Source: Rhodamnia argentea
Lineage: Eukaryota; Streptophyta; Magnoliopsida; Myrtales; Myrtaceae
Reading direction: 5' to 3'
DNA: 64,000 nucleotides
Assembly (NCBI RefSeq): GCF_020921035.1
Contig: NC_063151.1
Coordinates: 3,844,001 to 3,908,000 of the forward strand
The position numbers and the translations under genes were made by a program. Below, piece by piece: positions 11,742-24,200 of the stretch. Within the stretch, counting starts at the first letter, position 1, and every line of letters starts with the position of its first letter. The notes beneath the pieces were generated by a model. The model was not told where the DNA came from. It made no database searches and saw nothing but the letters and a program-made list of their open reading frames with translations.

Positions 11742-14465
11742 CTAGTGAGCACTCACAAGGAAGGGATGCTGGCACGCTCCGCATTCAATAGTCTCGGAAC
11801 CAGAGGTCGGAAGCTAGACCTGCAATTATTCCAGAACACCCTCCCTTTAATATCGAAGTACTAAACAATAGGACCAACGTAACATATCTGAGCTGTTGTT
11901 GGTTAATGGTCTCAAACCTGCAAATGAACAGTGCATAGGGGACAGGCAACTTCCTTCATCCTCCTTCCAGGACCATCTGACTGGGAGCCTGTAAAGAGAC
12001 GGTTCTTCTGTCAACACTAGACACAAGCTCAACCAACGACGAGCCAAAAACGGGTACAAAATCCATCAGATACATTAAAAAGATGGATACTCCAAAAATA
12101 AACAGCTGCGATGAGAACACGTGCATTTCCAGATAAGATTAGAGAATTACCCGCTGATCCTTTACGATTCTTCTCCATCTCCTCCTGTCACAGACAAATA
12201 ATGTCGGAACTTCTTACCATGATGACACACTTTCTTCTAAAGAGCCTCAAAAAGATTGCGCAGAGTTGTCCCAAGACTTTGCCACAAAGTGATTATGGGG
12301 AAAACATGTCCACCTGAAGCTACCTATGCGAAGTATAAGAAAGATTACCTGAAGCTTTCTTGCAAGGTCCTCATGACTCTGAAATCCCACCAGTTTACCA
12401 GATGCTTCCTTCGCATTGCTCCGTCTCTGAGTAACTTCGGCCTACAAAACCAGAGTGTTCAGAGTGACAAGGTATGAGGAGTGTAATATGCCAGTCTAAT
12501 GCACGTTGTAATAGGTCTCAGGCCCAGGCACATACTATCATACGTGGAGTTTCTACATTAACTCTGAAGAAACTAGAAGTATACCAAACATCGGTCACAA
12601 ACGCGAACTGGATGAGCATTCTCTTCAGCAGTTAGGGCAATCCTACCGTGGATGTGAGGGAAAAGGATACAGATGAACACTGAAGAGACTAGTGATGGAA
12701 AAGTATGTACCCTGCGAACAAAAGCATTAAAATCCGTAGCACAAGCGGTACATTATGAAACGGCTTCATCAGGGAACCTAATAAGGAAAAACCGAGGAGC
12801 ATGAGTAACTTTTATGGCAAACAAGGCTGATGTAAGATTCTAAGAACACCAAACGGTTTAATACTTCCAAGCTTTTGATAGTAACTTCTCATTCTTCTCA
12901 TTAGGGATGAGAAGAATTGCATACAAAACGCTGGGTAAAACAAGATATAATACGATTTCAAAAGGTGACAAACTTTTTACATCAATAAGACTTGCCGAGA
13001 GACATCCTCATGTGATGATTATGATTAACTCAAAGTTGACATGCTTGACATGTTTTGATCCATATTTTCACAAGACTTGATGATGACAGAAATGACCTAC
13101 ACAAATACAATTAAATAACCAAAAAAAAAAAAAAAAACCACAACTTTGATGGCATGGCACAAGATCCTAGCCAATTTTGGTCCTGCACAAGATCTCTATC
13201 TAGCCAGTTCAAGCCCCTCTATAAAATGAGGAGATCTGGGATACAAAGGCATGCCGACCTCTATGATTGTCAGATCTTCCATGAAATGGACAATAAAATA
13301 AGGATGACGAAGCGAAAAACTTTCTTCATTGCCTGGCTTCATCAAATTCATCCAGTCAGCAATACCTTTCTTCTTCTCGGCAGGCAGTTCACTTGTCTTC
13401 GAAGGATCCGGAGGCCTGCTAGGCTGCTCCTTCCACCCATTTCCTTTAACTGGAGCACGTAAAACATCTACTTTCCGTCCAGCAAGCACATAACCCACCA
13501 GCTGAACTACGTAGCGATTTTTGTATTGATGACCTAATGCAGGGATGTGCATCCGTAAATGAATTCATCTCTTTGCAAGTATTGAAAACGTGTGTTCCAA
13601 CAGTTAAAAGTGCACAAGTGCATCTCACCCCTTGGACTCCAATCAAAGGTTCAAATCTCACAAAGACCATCGGTTCAGTAGATGAACGGGGGCTGGTATG
13701 AGCAATGTACATCCAATAGTAAGTCCCTCGATGAAAACTCTCAAACCTCCAATGCCCGCGCTCTTCCACAAACAGTTTAGTAGTCTAAATCTAACCAGAC
13801 CTAAGACCAGTTCCAGTCAAACCGATCGAACCATTCAGTCCAGTGAGGTTTCAAAGCTTGGAAATGAATGAAGGCCTAGCTTGCATTTCTGCAAGGCCTC
13901 GAATCCAACCAATATGCACATGAAAGGGAGGACTAACGCCTCGCGCCAATACGCACAGTCGAGGACTAAGGCATGAAAATGCTCAATATCTAGGTGACGG
14001 CTCTCTAGTGTAAGAATTTGTTCATGAGTGTCTACAATTCAAAGCGAATATTAAAATAACAGGGTAAAAAAGTTTGTTCAGACATACACATTGGACAAGC
14101 CTTGTTAGCCCGCTAATTTATGCATCTACCACATCATGCACATAACCAGTAAATACAGATGTAGGATTCTATCTAAACAGTCGCAGCTGTCACCATATCA
14201 ATGAGTGTATTGGTTGAGTAACGACTTGATTGCAATCTAATACGCCTTGGTTCAATATCCACGGAACTCTTCGACCAAAATGAAAAATATAGATGAATCC
14301 TTCACCAGCATGGCACCATGCATCCATAGGTCAACATTAAGTTAAAAATGGCAAAAGATTGTGTAAACGAGGACAATCAACTCACCTCACATCTTGTGAT
14401 GGTCTCTAAAGGGTATATCCTCAAACTCCGACTTGTCGAACGATCCGAATGCCATCCAAGCCTAT
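11742..14465 (-). pseudogene. Truncated FREE1 pseudogene (exons 2-10, no exon 1)
   Basis: It is co-linear with the intact gene at 21250-24708. Exon 2 (14465-14386) has a net 7-base deletion. Exon 3 has a lost acceptor (CAG to CTG on the sense strand at 14308-14306), a one-base insertion in a T run and a lost donor. Exon 4 ends at a deletion near 13320 and carries an extra 8 bases. Most of the second FYVE exon is deleted near 12650, removing the HHCRNC zinc ligands. The last exon (11819-11742) has TAG as its second codon (11816-11814). The promoter and the 336-codon first exon are absent. It was copied together with GDSL copy 3. Confidence 0.92.
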
Positions 14466-16140
14466 CTGAAAGAGAATATGTAACATCAAGAGTTAATCAC
14501 AAAAAAAAAAAAAAAAAAATTCTACCACTAAATGGCTGAGGGATAAGAGCAAGGAAGACACGAAGCGATCTGCTATATCGTCACAGTTCTCGTTTAAGAC
14601 TAGGTATGTTACAACAAATAAAGATATACGAATTAATACTAAGAACATGTTAAGGAGATAATCCGAATAGTAGTGAAATCAGTGAGTGCAATAATAGGTG
14701 TTCTCCACCACACCTCGTATTTACCCCCCGGTGCGAGGGAAAAACACACACACGAGTGCATGCACACTGTTGCCAAGAGAAAATTGTGTTAGTTCACTAG
14801 TACGCGTTCCATTCCTCCTCTTTCAACCATTGGCACTCAGCAAGAGGGCTGGAGTATAATTTTTATTTAATGGGAAACACATAAAATATTTTACAAAAAT
14901 GCAAATATTGACATGTAGGTATCTATAAAATGTTAATTTTTCAAATTAGTAGGAAATAAGCTTTTTTAAGCAAACAAAACAAGTGCTTATGTTACCATGA
15001 CATTAAGTATTGAGAATGAAAACAAGAGGCTGTTCAATAAAAGCCGAAAAATGAACATAGCATCTTAGTAGCTTTGTTAGGATTTATATATTAAACCGCG
15101 CCTTCATCTAACAGTTTGAGCTTTTAGAACAGTTGGCGGTGGTCCCACGAAAAATCACATGGTATCGCAAGATGTCTTGAGTTCAATTCTTCCAGTATAT
15201 AAATATTGAACCACGCCTTCATATAACAGTTTGAGTGTAATAGTAAAGTTCCAACTTCCACAAAAGTTTTTCCATCAAACAAATTAAGCAACTACTCCCT
15301 TGCTTCATCTCTTGAGTGAAATTTTTGCTTAAATGAATCTGTCAAGTGAAAATTTAGTCAGTATTACCAAACTCTTTTAATCTTACTAAATGTCAATTTT
15401 TTCAAATATCAGCATTTAATTAAGTTGTCAAACAGGACCTAACTATTTCAGACAATACGGGTCCTCTTTTAGCAAGTCTAGGCTGTTTACTAACTTCTCT
15501 ACACTAAATGCAGTCAGTGCCCCTCCCCCATTAAATAATTTGGTCAGTAATAGTTATGTTGTTAATTGATTTACAGTGATTTAAGTAATTCTTTTGATAT
15601 TAGTCTTTTGAAGGCATCTACAAATAGTGATTGCTAGCATCGCAATAATCTCTAACATCTAAATTCCTGATAATCTCACATAATTTAATGATAAATCCAC
15701 ATAAACACTTCTATCAATCAATTATTTAGTCAAACAATGCTCTTCGGGGCATTTAAAGATCAAAAGGGCATATCTTCAACTTCTTAACACATGAGCGAAT
15801 GGGAAAACATATTAGGGTTACTATCTAAGGCAGGCAATCCTTTTACTTGCTTTGGTAATTAAGCAAAGAGTATAACAGGAATTGGAATAACGAAGACAAT
15901 ACGAAGTTACAACCTTGCACGTCTTACGAGCTATCAGTGTAGGATGCGCTAAGGTTTTTCGGAACAAAAAGAAAGGTGTTTGCCCGGTAAAAAAGTTACT
16001 AAAATGACTATGGCAATTCAGCCAAAACATCAGTTACTTACAGTTCACTTGCAATGAAGAATCACAATGAAAACTATCGCGATATTACAACTTGATCAGT
16101 CAAGAGATGTGATATATTCAGTTGCACGTCTTGATTTCTA
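14466..16140. repeat. FREE1 intron-1-derived sequence of the pseudogene
   Basis: It matches 24709-26700, the first intron of the intact FREE1. The match stops at TTGCACGTCTTGATTTCTAC (16140 and about 26700), before exon 1, so the duplication breakpoint lies in intron 1. Near 15078-15215 is a degenerate TRIM-like element (TGTTAGGATTTATATATTAA..., then TGGTATCGCAAG). There is no gene. Confidence 0.7.
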
Positions 16141-17857
16141 CCTTTCGAAAGACGCTGAGTACTTATCAGAGATTGAGCTAGTAACATGACTACAAAAGGC
16201 AATGAAAACATGTCACGTTCATGATGAACTCGATAGGTTAGGTTATGCTTGTGTCGCCTGTGGAAGTTCCAGAAACAGTGACTCATAAGAACAATTAATC
16301 TGGTTACAGGTACTGATAGCATGATGTATTTTCCTCTTTGAAAATTGGAAATGTTTTGAGGCTAGTTTAATTTAGTCTAAAGAGGACATTTCCGCGATGT
16401 CCTTCTTTCCACTGACGAGAAAATGGCATAGAAAATCTCGATTTTCGCATTTCTTTGCAGTTTCAGCAGAAGTTGGAACTTCACACTAGCAGCCTCGCTG
16501 CGATAAGCATAAGAAACAGAGCAAGATGAGGTGCTTACAGCTTACTAATCACATTGATGACAGCATATATCACACATCCGCTGTATCACGTGGCATTGAC
16601 ACGTGATGAAACAAGCCGACCAACACAGAGATGTTTTAGAACTGCAAAACCACTGACTAACCATCCAAATGGTCAAGACACGACACAGATGAACCATCTT
16701 TTGGGGGGATGACGGTACATGACGGGACATCAGTGCGACTTGATCATACTTTGACAGGAGAAAACCAGTCAAAGCAGATTTGCAAGAGCTGAATGTTACA
16801 AGCAAGAGTCCCTCCAGCAATTAGTAGATGACAGGAAATCAACACTAAACTGAAGCTCCCTCTAAGCAAAGGTAAGCACATAGGAGATATGGGGTTTCAG
16901 AGAGTCATTTCATCCTTTTCATTTTGCCTTAATGACCAGCAGTTCTGCAGCGTTCCAGCTTGCAAGTTCTGACAGAGCATCAATACCAGACAACTTGCAC
17001 AGTTCCTACACTTTTCTAAAACATGGCAATCCCATATTATGTGGTCATAATTTAAGTGACTGCATATGATGAAGGAAAGAAGATGATCTGCCACCGGCAT
17101 AACGGAAGAAAGCTAGTACCCCACCCTTTAAAAACATTGGAACTTGGCCTTGTCACATGTACAGAACTAAAAGGACCAGTTGGACCGAACCGAAACAGCC
17201 TTTAACCTGGCATTTGCCTCAATTATACGTACAACACCGGGCGGGATTGAGTTTCTTGCTTATATGGAACTTAATATAAGATTTGGCTTGAAACCGATCC
17301 CATCTGGACCGACCTTCAGTTGTCCCACTGAGACTCAAACCCCAGTTCATCATTGTAAGCATCAGACAAGTTCACATTCCATTCTACGTGTTAGGGATTT
17401 GACCTTTTCATCTCCATCCACTTACCTAATCTTGTATCCCCTTCCAGTTCCAACTCCAGCATCAGAGCCACAGAACCAGATGACAAGTTACACAATAGTT
17501 ATAAATTTGGATGAAAATTATTATTGAATTCGGATCATCAGACACAATAAGTAGGTTCCGCAATTGCGTAATTATTTTTGAAGCTTTTTTAATGAGTAAC
17601 TTCAGTATGCCTATTTTTCTGAAAAGCAGTGGATTGTCTTTGAAGTTTTGAGTCAATGCTAGATGTTGGTATGTACATAACACAGTATTTAACTCACTCA
17701 AATAACTTGATGTATTGTATTCAAACTTAACCAACATCTGTCACTCCGCGTCCGTAGGATCAAGGGTTTAATTATAGATATTCCTCCACATACAAGAATT
17801 AATTATTGTTCTTAGTATGAAGAGCATAGTAAAAGATCATTGTCGCTGTCGTCATGG
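16141..17857. repeat. Inter-unit spacer, second copy
   Basis: This is the partner of 7560-8930, joined directly to FREE1 intron 1 sequence at 16140/16141. It ends in the 3' flank of GDSL copy 4. A frame at 17180-17527 is open here but interrupted in the partner copy, so I do not call it coding. Confidence 0.6.
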
Positions 17858-19609
17858 TCATGTGTATAGGTCGACCAGGAGCTTCGCCAGCAGCTTCTGG
17901 ACTACAATCTTGTAGACATTTTCCGTTGGGTGATAGCTGTCCCAGAATACATATCCCGAAACATTTGAGCATGTAAAAAGATCCCAGCGGTTGCACAAAA
18001 CCCCTGTCTCTATTAGACCCGAGCCACAGCACCCTCGGTCTGAGATTTCGAGCCCTGTCGCGATGGGAAAGCAGAGAAATGAGAGAAAATCGAGCTCGAG
18101 ACCTCTGTCTCGGATACAGAGTTGTTATTCAGTGTGCAACCACCGTCAACGTCTGAAAGCTTTGATCGGTTGACATTTGATTTGTAAACAAGGATACCTT
18201 TGTACCAAGTCTTACCATATCTTCTCGGATTCTTTATGATGTCGAGTAAACAGTCGTAGGTGTTGAAGATGGTCATCCTGGCATGAGGAAAGGCTCCGTT
18301 GAGGCGACGCAATTCTGATGATAACTTCGAGTTGAGCAGTTGAACCATTTGATTGTAATCATCTGCACATGTTCTTTTGATTCCACCGGCCAGAGTTCTC
18401 TGAGCGGGTAAGCACCCGATGGGAGGTACGGCGAAGACACCAATTTTCCGAGCGCCCTTTGCTTGTAGTTCCTAGAGCAATAACATGTGGTGGCTTAGAG
18501 CATATTAACACGTCTTGGATTCTAGCTGCTTCTAGTGCAGTTAGACAAACTATTTATGCGCAGAGTGCCATTCGGGAGTTCGATAATCGCATGCTTGTTG
18601 AGAACAGGTGATTGGTCTCCTGGTTTCCCGATAGTTCGGACGACAAACCGACATAAATGGCATGGATAGCTACATGAACGATCAACAGCCACACTGGTTC
18701 ATTAAATTTGAAGTACCTGCCAGAAGGATGAAGCCAAACGCACCAAATATTCCGTGTAAGAAGAAACGCTGTATTCCAATCGTCGGGTCGGGGTATGAAA
18801 GTAGGTATTTGCGATGTCGTTGCTCCCTGCACACACAATATACAGGCCGTTGGCGACAATATAAGCCGCTCTCTCCTCTCCTACAAAGCTCTTCAGCTTC
18901 CTTTTGTACTCATCGAATAGTAATAATTGTTCCGACATCGGTAGGGTCAACTGATTTCAACCAAGAAGACAGAGGAACCATCAGCTGCGTCAATGAAAAT
19001 GGTGTGGTGAAACTTAGTTTTCACAATGCAAGGAAGGGAAATTTGTATACCGTGAGTTCTGCTGTCAGAAGATCATATCCTGTGCTGGCCGAGGCGAAGC
19101 TGACTCCTCCGATGAGGTCTTGAAGTTGCAGGGTGGGGTCAAGAAATGGGGGCAACAGTCCTTTGATCCCAAGTTGTTCAACTGATGGATGAGGAAAATT
19201 GAAGCAGCTTAAGCTTGAATCATGATGACCATCGTTGATAGTGCAAGTAAAAGATAGAATGATGAATCGCACACAAAAATCACAGCTTTAATAATGAAGC
19301 TCATAGCAATGAAAGTTATTGAAGTGTGATTCTTTTGGTGCTACCAGAGAGATCCGAAATAAGCTTGCCATTGCTGAACCTTCCGGTCGGTTCTCCTCCC
19401 ATGAAATCCCTTCCATATGGAGGAAAATTACTCTTAGCGAGAGTAATGAGGTGGTTGTTGTTGCCTGTGTCCAATATGGAGTCACCAAATGCGAAAATGG
19501 CCGTGATTGTTGCATTTTTCGGCACCACCACGGCGGCTTGTGGTGTGAAGATTTGCATCATCAGGATTAGAGAGACGAGAATCAGAGACTGTCTCAAGAT
19601 TGTCAGCAT
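17858..19609 (-). CDS. GDSL esterase/lipase, EXL type (copy 4, block II Gly changed)
   Basis: Five exons at 19609-19345, 19181-19051, 18950-18717, 18471-18216 and 18054-17858, giving 360 aa and ending ...DLYT. The start at 19609 is the position used by the other copies; an in-frame ATG further upstream would spoil the signal peptide. Block I is [12 protein letters not shown] (Ser44), block III GSND (Asn176) and block V WDSYHP (Asp334, His337). Block II reads FASASTG: residue 121 is Ser where copies 1 and 2 have Gly in FASAGAG. That glycine belongs to the SGNH set, so catalysis may be affected although the frame is intact. It lies directly downstream of FREE1 on the same strand. Confidence 0.9.
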
Positions 19610-19720
19610 TTCCTTGTTTTTTTTAATGGAATTCGGCCAAGGTATCTGGAAATTAATTGAATGAAACGAGAGAGGCAGAAAAATCAAGTGAGTATGCTAC
19701 ATTGGTTGCCTGCCCCTCTT

Positions 19721-19728
19721 CTTATAAG
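19721..19728 (-). promoter_or_regulatory. TATA box of GDSL copy 4
   Basis: CTTATAAG lies 112 bases upstream of the ATG, the conserved position in the array. Confidence 0.6.
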
Positions 19729-19729
19729 T

Positions 19730-21249
19730 AGGCGTTATCAGTTGGACAAAACTTGAGACGCTACTGTAGGAGAAACTTAATTCTACAAGAAGTGGAAAAA
19801 GATTTTAAAACGTTAGCCATACGAAGAAAGATGCAAAGGCAAATGTTGGCAAGTTTTTTGTTTAGTGGGGCAACCGAAGCGAAAAGATCACACGTTCCGC
19901 GCCTGGGAAAATTCAATAAAGGGTGAGTGTTGGTGTCAAGGAATGCCATTTAGCTCTCTCACAACAAGATATGCATGTGCATTGTGCATAATGCATAGGC
20001 CTTCCAGGCTTTTCTCGTTAGACTATGATAGGCATCACCATTACAGGCCCAAATAGACTTTTTTTGCGGGAAGGAGTGAGGCCAGGATCGGAATCACCGT
20101 TCCAGGCATAATTTCTTGACTCGAAAGTAGAGGGGGCCGGTTCAACGGAACCGCCGGTTCCGGTTCGAGAACCGGCGGTTCCGGTTCCAAAAAAAGGTGG
20201 AACCGGAACCGGCCCTTGAAGAGCCGGTTCCAGTTCCGGGTTTGGAACCGCCGGTTCCGGGCCGGTTCCGGTTCCGGTTCGGAACCGCCGGTTCCAAAGC
20301 CCAATTACTCTTTTTATCAAAATTACTCCTCTTTTTTTTTTTTTTTTTTAAAAACCGGGTTGGAACCGGCCCGGAACCGGCGGTTCCGGGCCGGTTCCAA
20401 CAATTCTGAACCGGAACCGGCCCTTGAGGGCCGGTTCCGGTTCCGGGTTGGAACCGTGGGCCCGGTCAATGGGCCGGTTCCGGGCCGGTTCCGGGCCCAC
20501 GGGTCCATTTGGCACCCCCTACTCGAAAGAGCCCGCGTGCCCGCTCTAGAATGAATAGGCATCCAGTCAAATGACAAGCATTCCCCGTAATACTTGGTCC
20601 AATCTCGACCATCTGGATACTTGTCCCTAAGGTCCACATAGAAAAAGGAAAAGCGCAGCTTATAGTCATCGGTGTCTCTCTCACAACCACTAAGAAAAAC
20701 CTCAGACAGTGTGTGAATTTTTTTTTTTCTTGTATGGAAAAACACCTGAGCCCCGGCATAAATGAACATGATCAAACTGCAACCCAACACAATTAAGCCA
20801 CTTACTTATCCCCGGGACCTCGATGATTATAAGGTATGTGAGAGGGGAACGCCAAAGCAAAAAGGCAGCTAGAATTTAAACTACAAAGAAAATACTTGCA
20901 AACATGAAAAGTAAAGTTGCGGGATTAACATGATCAAATAATTTTTACATCAAAAGGTAACTAGTGACAAGCCAACGGTGTGCGATATGCATCACCCCAA
21001 TCCCTGCACTGACAATTCTGCAGTTCATCCATGTACAAAAGTCACCATCACACTCGGCACCAACTCAAACCTCCATGTACAGTAATATATCACGAACAAC
21101 CAACATTGGCTCAGGTTTTCCAAAGAAAGCAAAGGAATTTAATAAATACTCCGCTAATCCTCGTTGTAGCCATCCAAAGCCCTTTTTCCACATGCTAAAC
21201 AATTCAAAGAAGTTATAAAGCAGAAGCCTCGTCGCCCAACACGGTGGCA
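19730..21249. repeat. Upstream block of unit 4, between GDSL copy 4 and FREE1
   Basis: Apart from the inserted MITE at 20128-20521, this stretch matches the upstream blocks of the other units. Its far end (about 20740-20870) matches unit 1 near 3360-3490. It holds the GDSL copy 4 promoter and the FREE1 3' flank. I see no gene in it. Confidence 0.6.
20128..20521. mobile_element. hAT-type MITE, 394 bases
   Basis: The element starts TAGAGGGGGCC and ends GGCACCCCCTA, an imperfect terminal inverted repeat. It is flanked by the 8-base direct repeat CTCGAAAG (20120-20127 and 20522-20529). The paralogous site in unit 3 (11472-11479) has one CTCGAAAG and no insert, which proves the insertion. The interior is a low-complexity mix of CCGGTTCCGG and GGAACCGGC words plus a T run. 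An 8-base target-site duplication points to the hAT superfamily. It has no transposase. Confidence 0.88.
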
Positions 21250-24200
21250 CTAGTGAGCACTCACAAGGAAGGGATGCTGGCACACTCCACATTCAATAGT
21301 CTCGGAACCAGAGGTCGGAACCTGGACCTGCAATTATTCCAGAGCACCCCGCCTTTAATATTGAAGTATTAAACAATAGGACCAACATAACATGTCTGAG
21401 CTGTTGTTGGTTAATGGTCTCAAACCTGCAAATGAACAGTGCATATGGGACAGGCAACTTCCTTCATCCTCCTTCCAGAACCATTTGACTGGGAGCCTGT
21501 AAAGAGACAGTTCTTCTGTCAACACTAGACACAAGCTCGACTAACAACGAGCCAACAAAGGGTACTTTCATGACAAAATCCTTCAGATACATTAAAATGA
21601 TGGATACTCCGAAAAGAAACAGCTGTGATGAGAACAAGTGCATTTCCAGATAAGATTAGAGAATTACCTGCTGATCCTTTACGATTCTTCTCCATCTCCT
21701 CCTGTCACAGACAAATAATGTCAGAACATCATACCATGATAACACACTTTCTTCTACAGAGCCTCAAAAAGATTGCGCAAAGTTGTCCCAAGGCTTTGCC
21801 ACAAAGTGATTACAGGGAAAACATGTCTACCTGAAGCTATCTATGCAAAGTATAAGAAAGATTACCTGAAGCTTTCTGGCAAGGTCCTCATGACTCTGAA
21901 ATCCCACCGGTTTACCAGATGCTTCCTTCGCATTGCTCAGTCTCTGAGTAACTTCAGCCTACAAAACCACAATGTTTAGAGTGACAAGGTATGAGGAGTG
22001 TAATATGCCAGCCTAATGCAAGTTGTAATAGGTCTTAGACCCAAGCACATACTAACATACGTGGAGTTTCTACATTAACTTCAAAGAAACTAGAAGTATA
22101 CCAAACAACGGTCACAAACACGAACTGGTTGAGCATTCTCTTCAGCAGTTAGGGCAATCCTACCATGGGTACATTTATCGCAGAAAATATCTCCACAATT
22201 CCTGCAGTGGTGCTGAATCCAAAAAAACCACTGATGTGAGGGAAAAGGACACAGGTGAACACTGAAGATAGTAGTGCTGATAGAAAAGTATGTACCCTGC
22301 GAACAAAAGCATTAAAATCCATTGCACAAGCAGTACACTTTGAAACGGCTTCATCGGGAACCTAATAAGGAAAAACCAAGGAGCATGAGTAATTTTTATG
22401 GCAAACAAGGCTGATGTAAGATTCTAAGAACACCAAATGGTTTAATACTTCCATGCTTTTGATAGTAACTTCTCATTCTTCTCATTAAGGATGAGAAGAA
22501 TCGCATACAAAATGCCAGGTAAAACAAGATATAATACGATTACAAAGGGTGACAAACTTTTTACACAAAAAGGATTTACCGAAGACATCTACACATGATG
22601 ATCATGATTAACTCGAAGTCGACATGCTTGACATGTTTTGATCCATATTTTCACAAGACATGATGATGATATAAATGACCCACAAGTTTGATGGCATGGC
22701 ACAAGTTCCTAGCCAATTTTGGTCCAGCACAAGATCTCTATGTAGCCAGTCCAAGCCCCTCTATAAAGGAGGAGATCTGGGATACAAAGAGATGTCGACC
22801 TCTATGATTGTCAGATCTTCCATGAAGTGGACAATAAAATAAGGATAATGAAGCGAAAAATTTGTAGAGTACTTTGCACTACACTCCAGAAAATCCTCAC
22901 GCCAGCCGTACTCGGTGGTGAATGTTTGGCTTTCAAGATATCAAAATATGCATAAGCAATTTGAAGATGTTTGGTGGATGTGTGATTGCTCGAGAATTGA
23001 TATAGCTCGAAAAGGATATCCTTAAGAAAGTTGGACAGGTCACAATATATAAGAAAACAAAAACCTGCTCAAGAGTCCATCATTCCCAAAGACTACCACT
23101 AGATGCTTCGAAACAAAGAGGCAATTTTGTGGTAAGACCGTAAGAGAACCAATCAAACAGGTGTGCAAAGACATAAGGCTGTACACAGACTCTAGCAAAG
23201 CTGGAAGAATTTTAAAGTCTGAAGCTTCCATCCCCTGCGTTTTTGTAAACGCATGCGTGCCAGTCCACATGGAGCAAGTTCGTTTCTTCGGTAGAGTTCC
23301 ACAAATCTAGACAGAATCAAGACCTCCAAACAATCCTGTTTTCCCAAAAGTCTACTTGTAAACCATGGCAGGAAAAATTACACCAAAGCATAAACTGAAG
23401 CTGCCACAGACTGAAGGAACTTTTACCTCAGTATCAGGGCAAATGCCACAAGCAACAAAAAGAATACCACATGCTTGCCCAAAAAGTTAATGCATTAAAC
23501 TAACATTAATTCCATCAGCATACAGAGAAAAAAGGAAAAAAAAAAGATACAAAGGGATTTTAGGTTATACCCAGTGATCTTTCTCTTCATTGCCAGGCTT
23601 CATCAAATTCATCCAGTCAGCAATACCTTTCTTCCTCTCTGCAGGCTGTTCACTTGTCTTTGAAGGATCCGCAGGCCTGCTCCTTCCACCCATTTCCTTT
23701 AACTGGAGCATGTAAAACATTTACTTTCAGTCCAGCAAACACATAAACCACCAGCTGAACTATGTAGCTATTTTCTGTTGACGACCTAATGCAGGGATAT
23801 TCATCCTTAAATGAATTCATCTCTTTGCGAGTACGGACAACGTGTGGTCCAACAGTTCAAGTGCACAAGTGCATCTCACCCCTTGGACTCCAGTCAAAGG
23901 TTCAAATCTTAAGACCATCGGTTCAGTAGATGAACGGCTGGTATGAGCAATGTACATCCAATAGTAAGTCCCTCGATGAAAACTCTCAAACCTCCAATGC
24001 CGGCTTGGCCACAAACAATTTAGTAGTCTAAACCTGACCAGACCTAAGACCAGTTCCAGTCAACGGATCGAAACAGTCAGTCCAGTGAGGTTTCAAAGTT
24101 TGGAAATGAATGAAGGCCTAGCTTGCATTTCTGCAAGGCCTCGAATCCAACCAACATGCACATGAAAGGAAGGACTAAGGTCTCGCGCCAATACACACAA

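Noticed and set aside
17180-17527. Plus-strand frame of 115 codons in the spacer before GDSL copy 4
   Set aside because: The partner spacer (8530-8890) has an in-frame stop and no family resemblance is seen.
20018-20790. Several long frames rich in Pro, Glu, Arg and Phe
   Set aside because: They are produced by the GGTTCC/GGAACC repeats of the hAT MITE.
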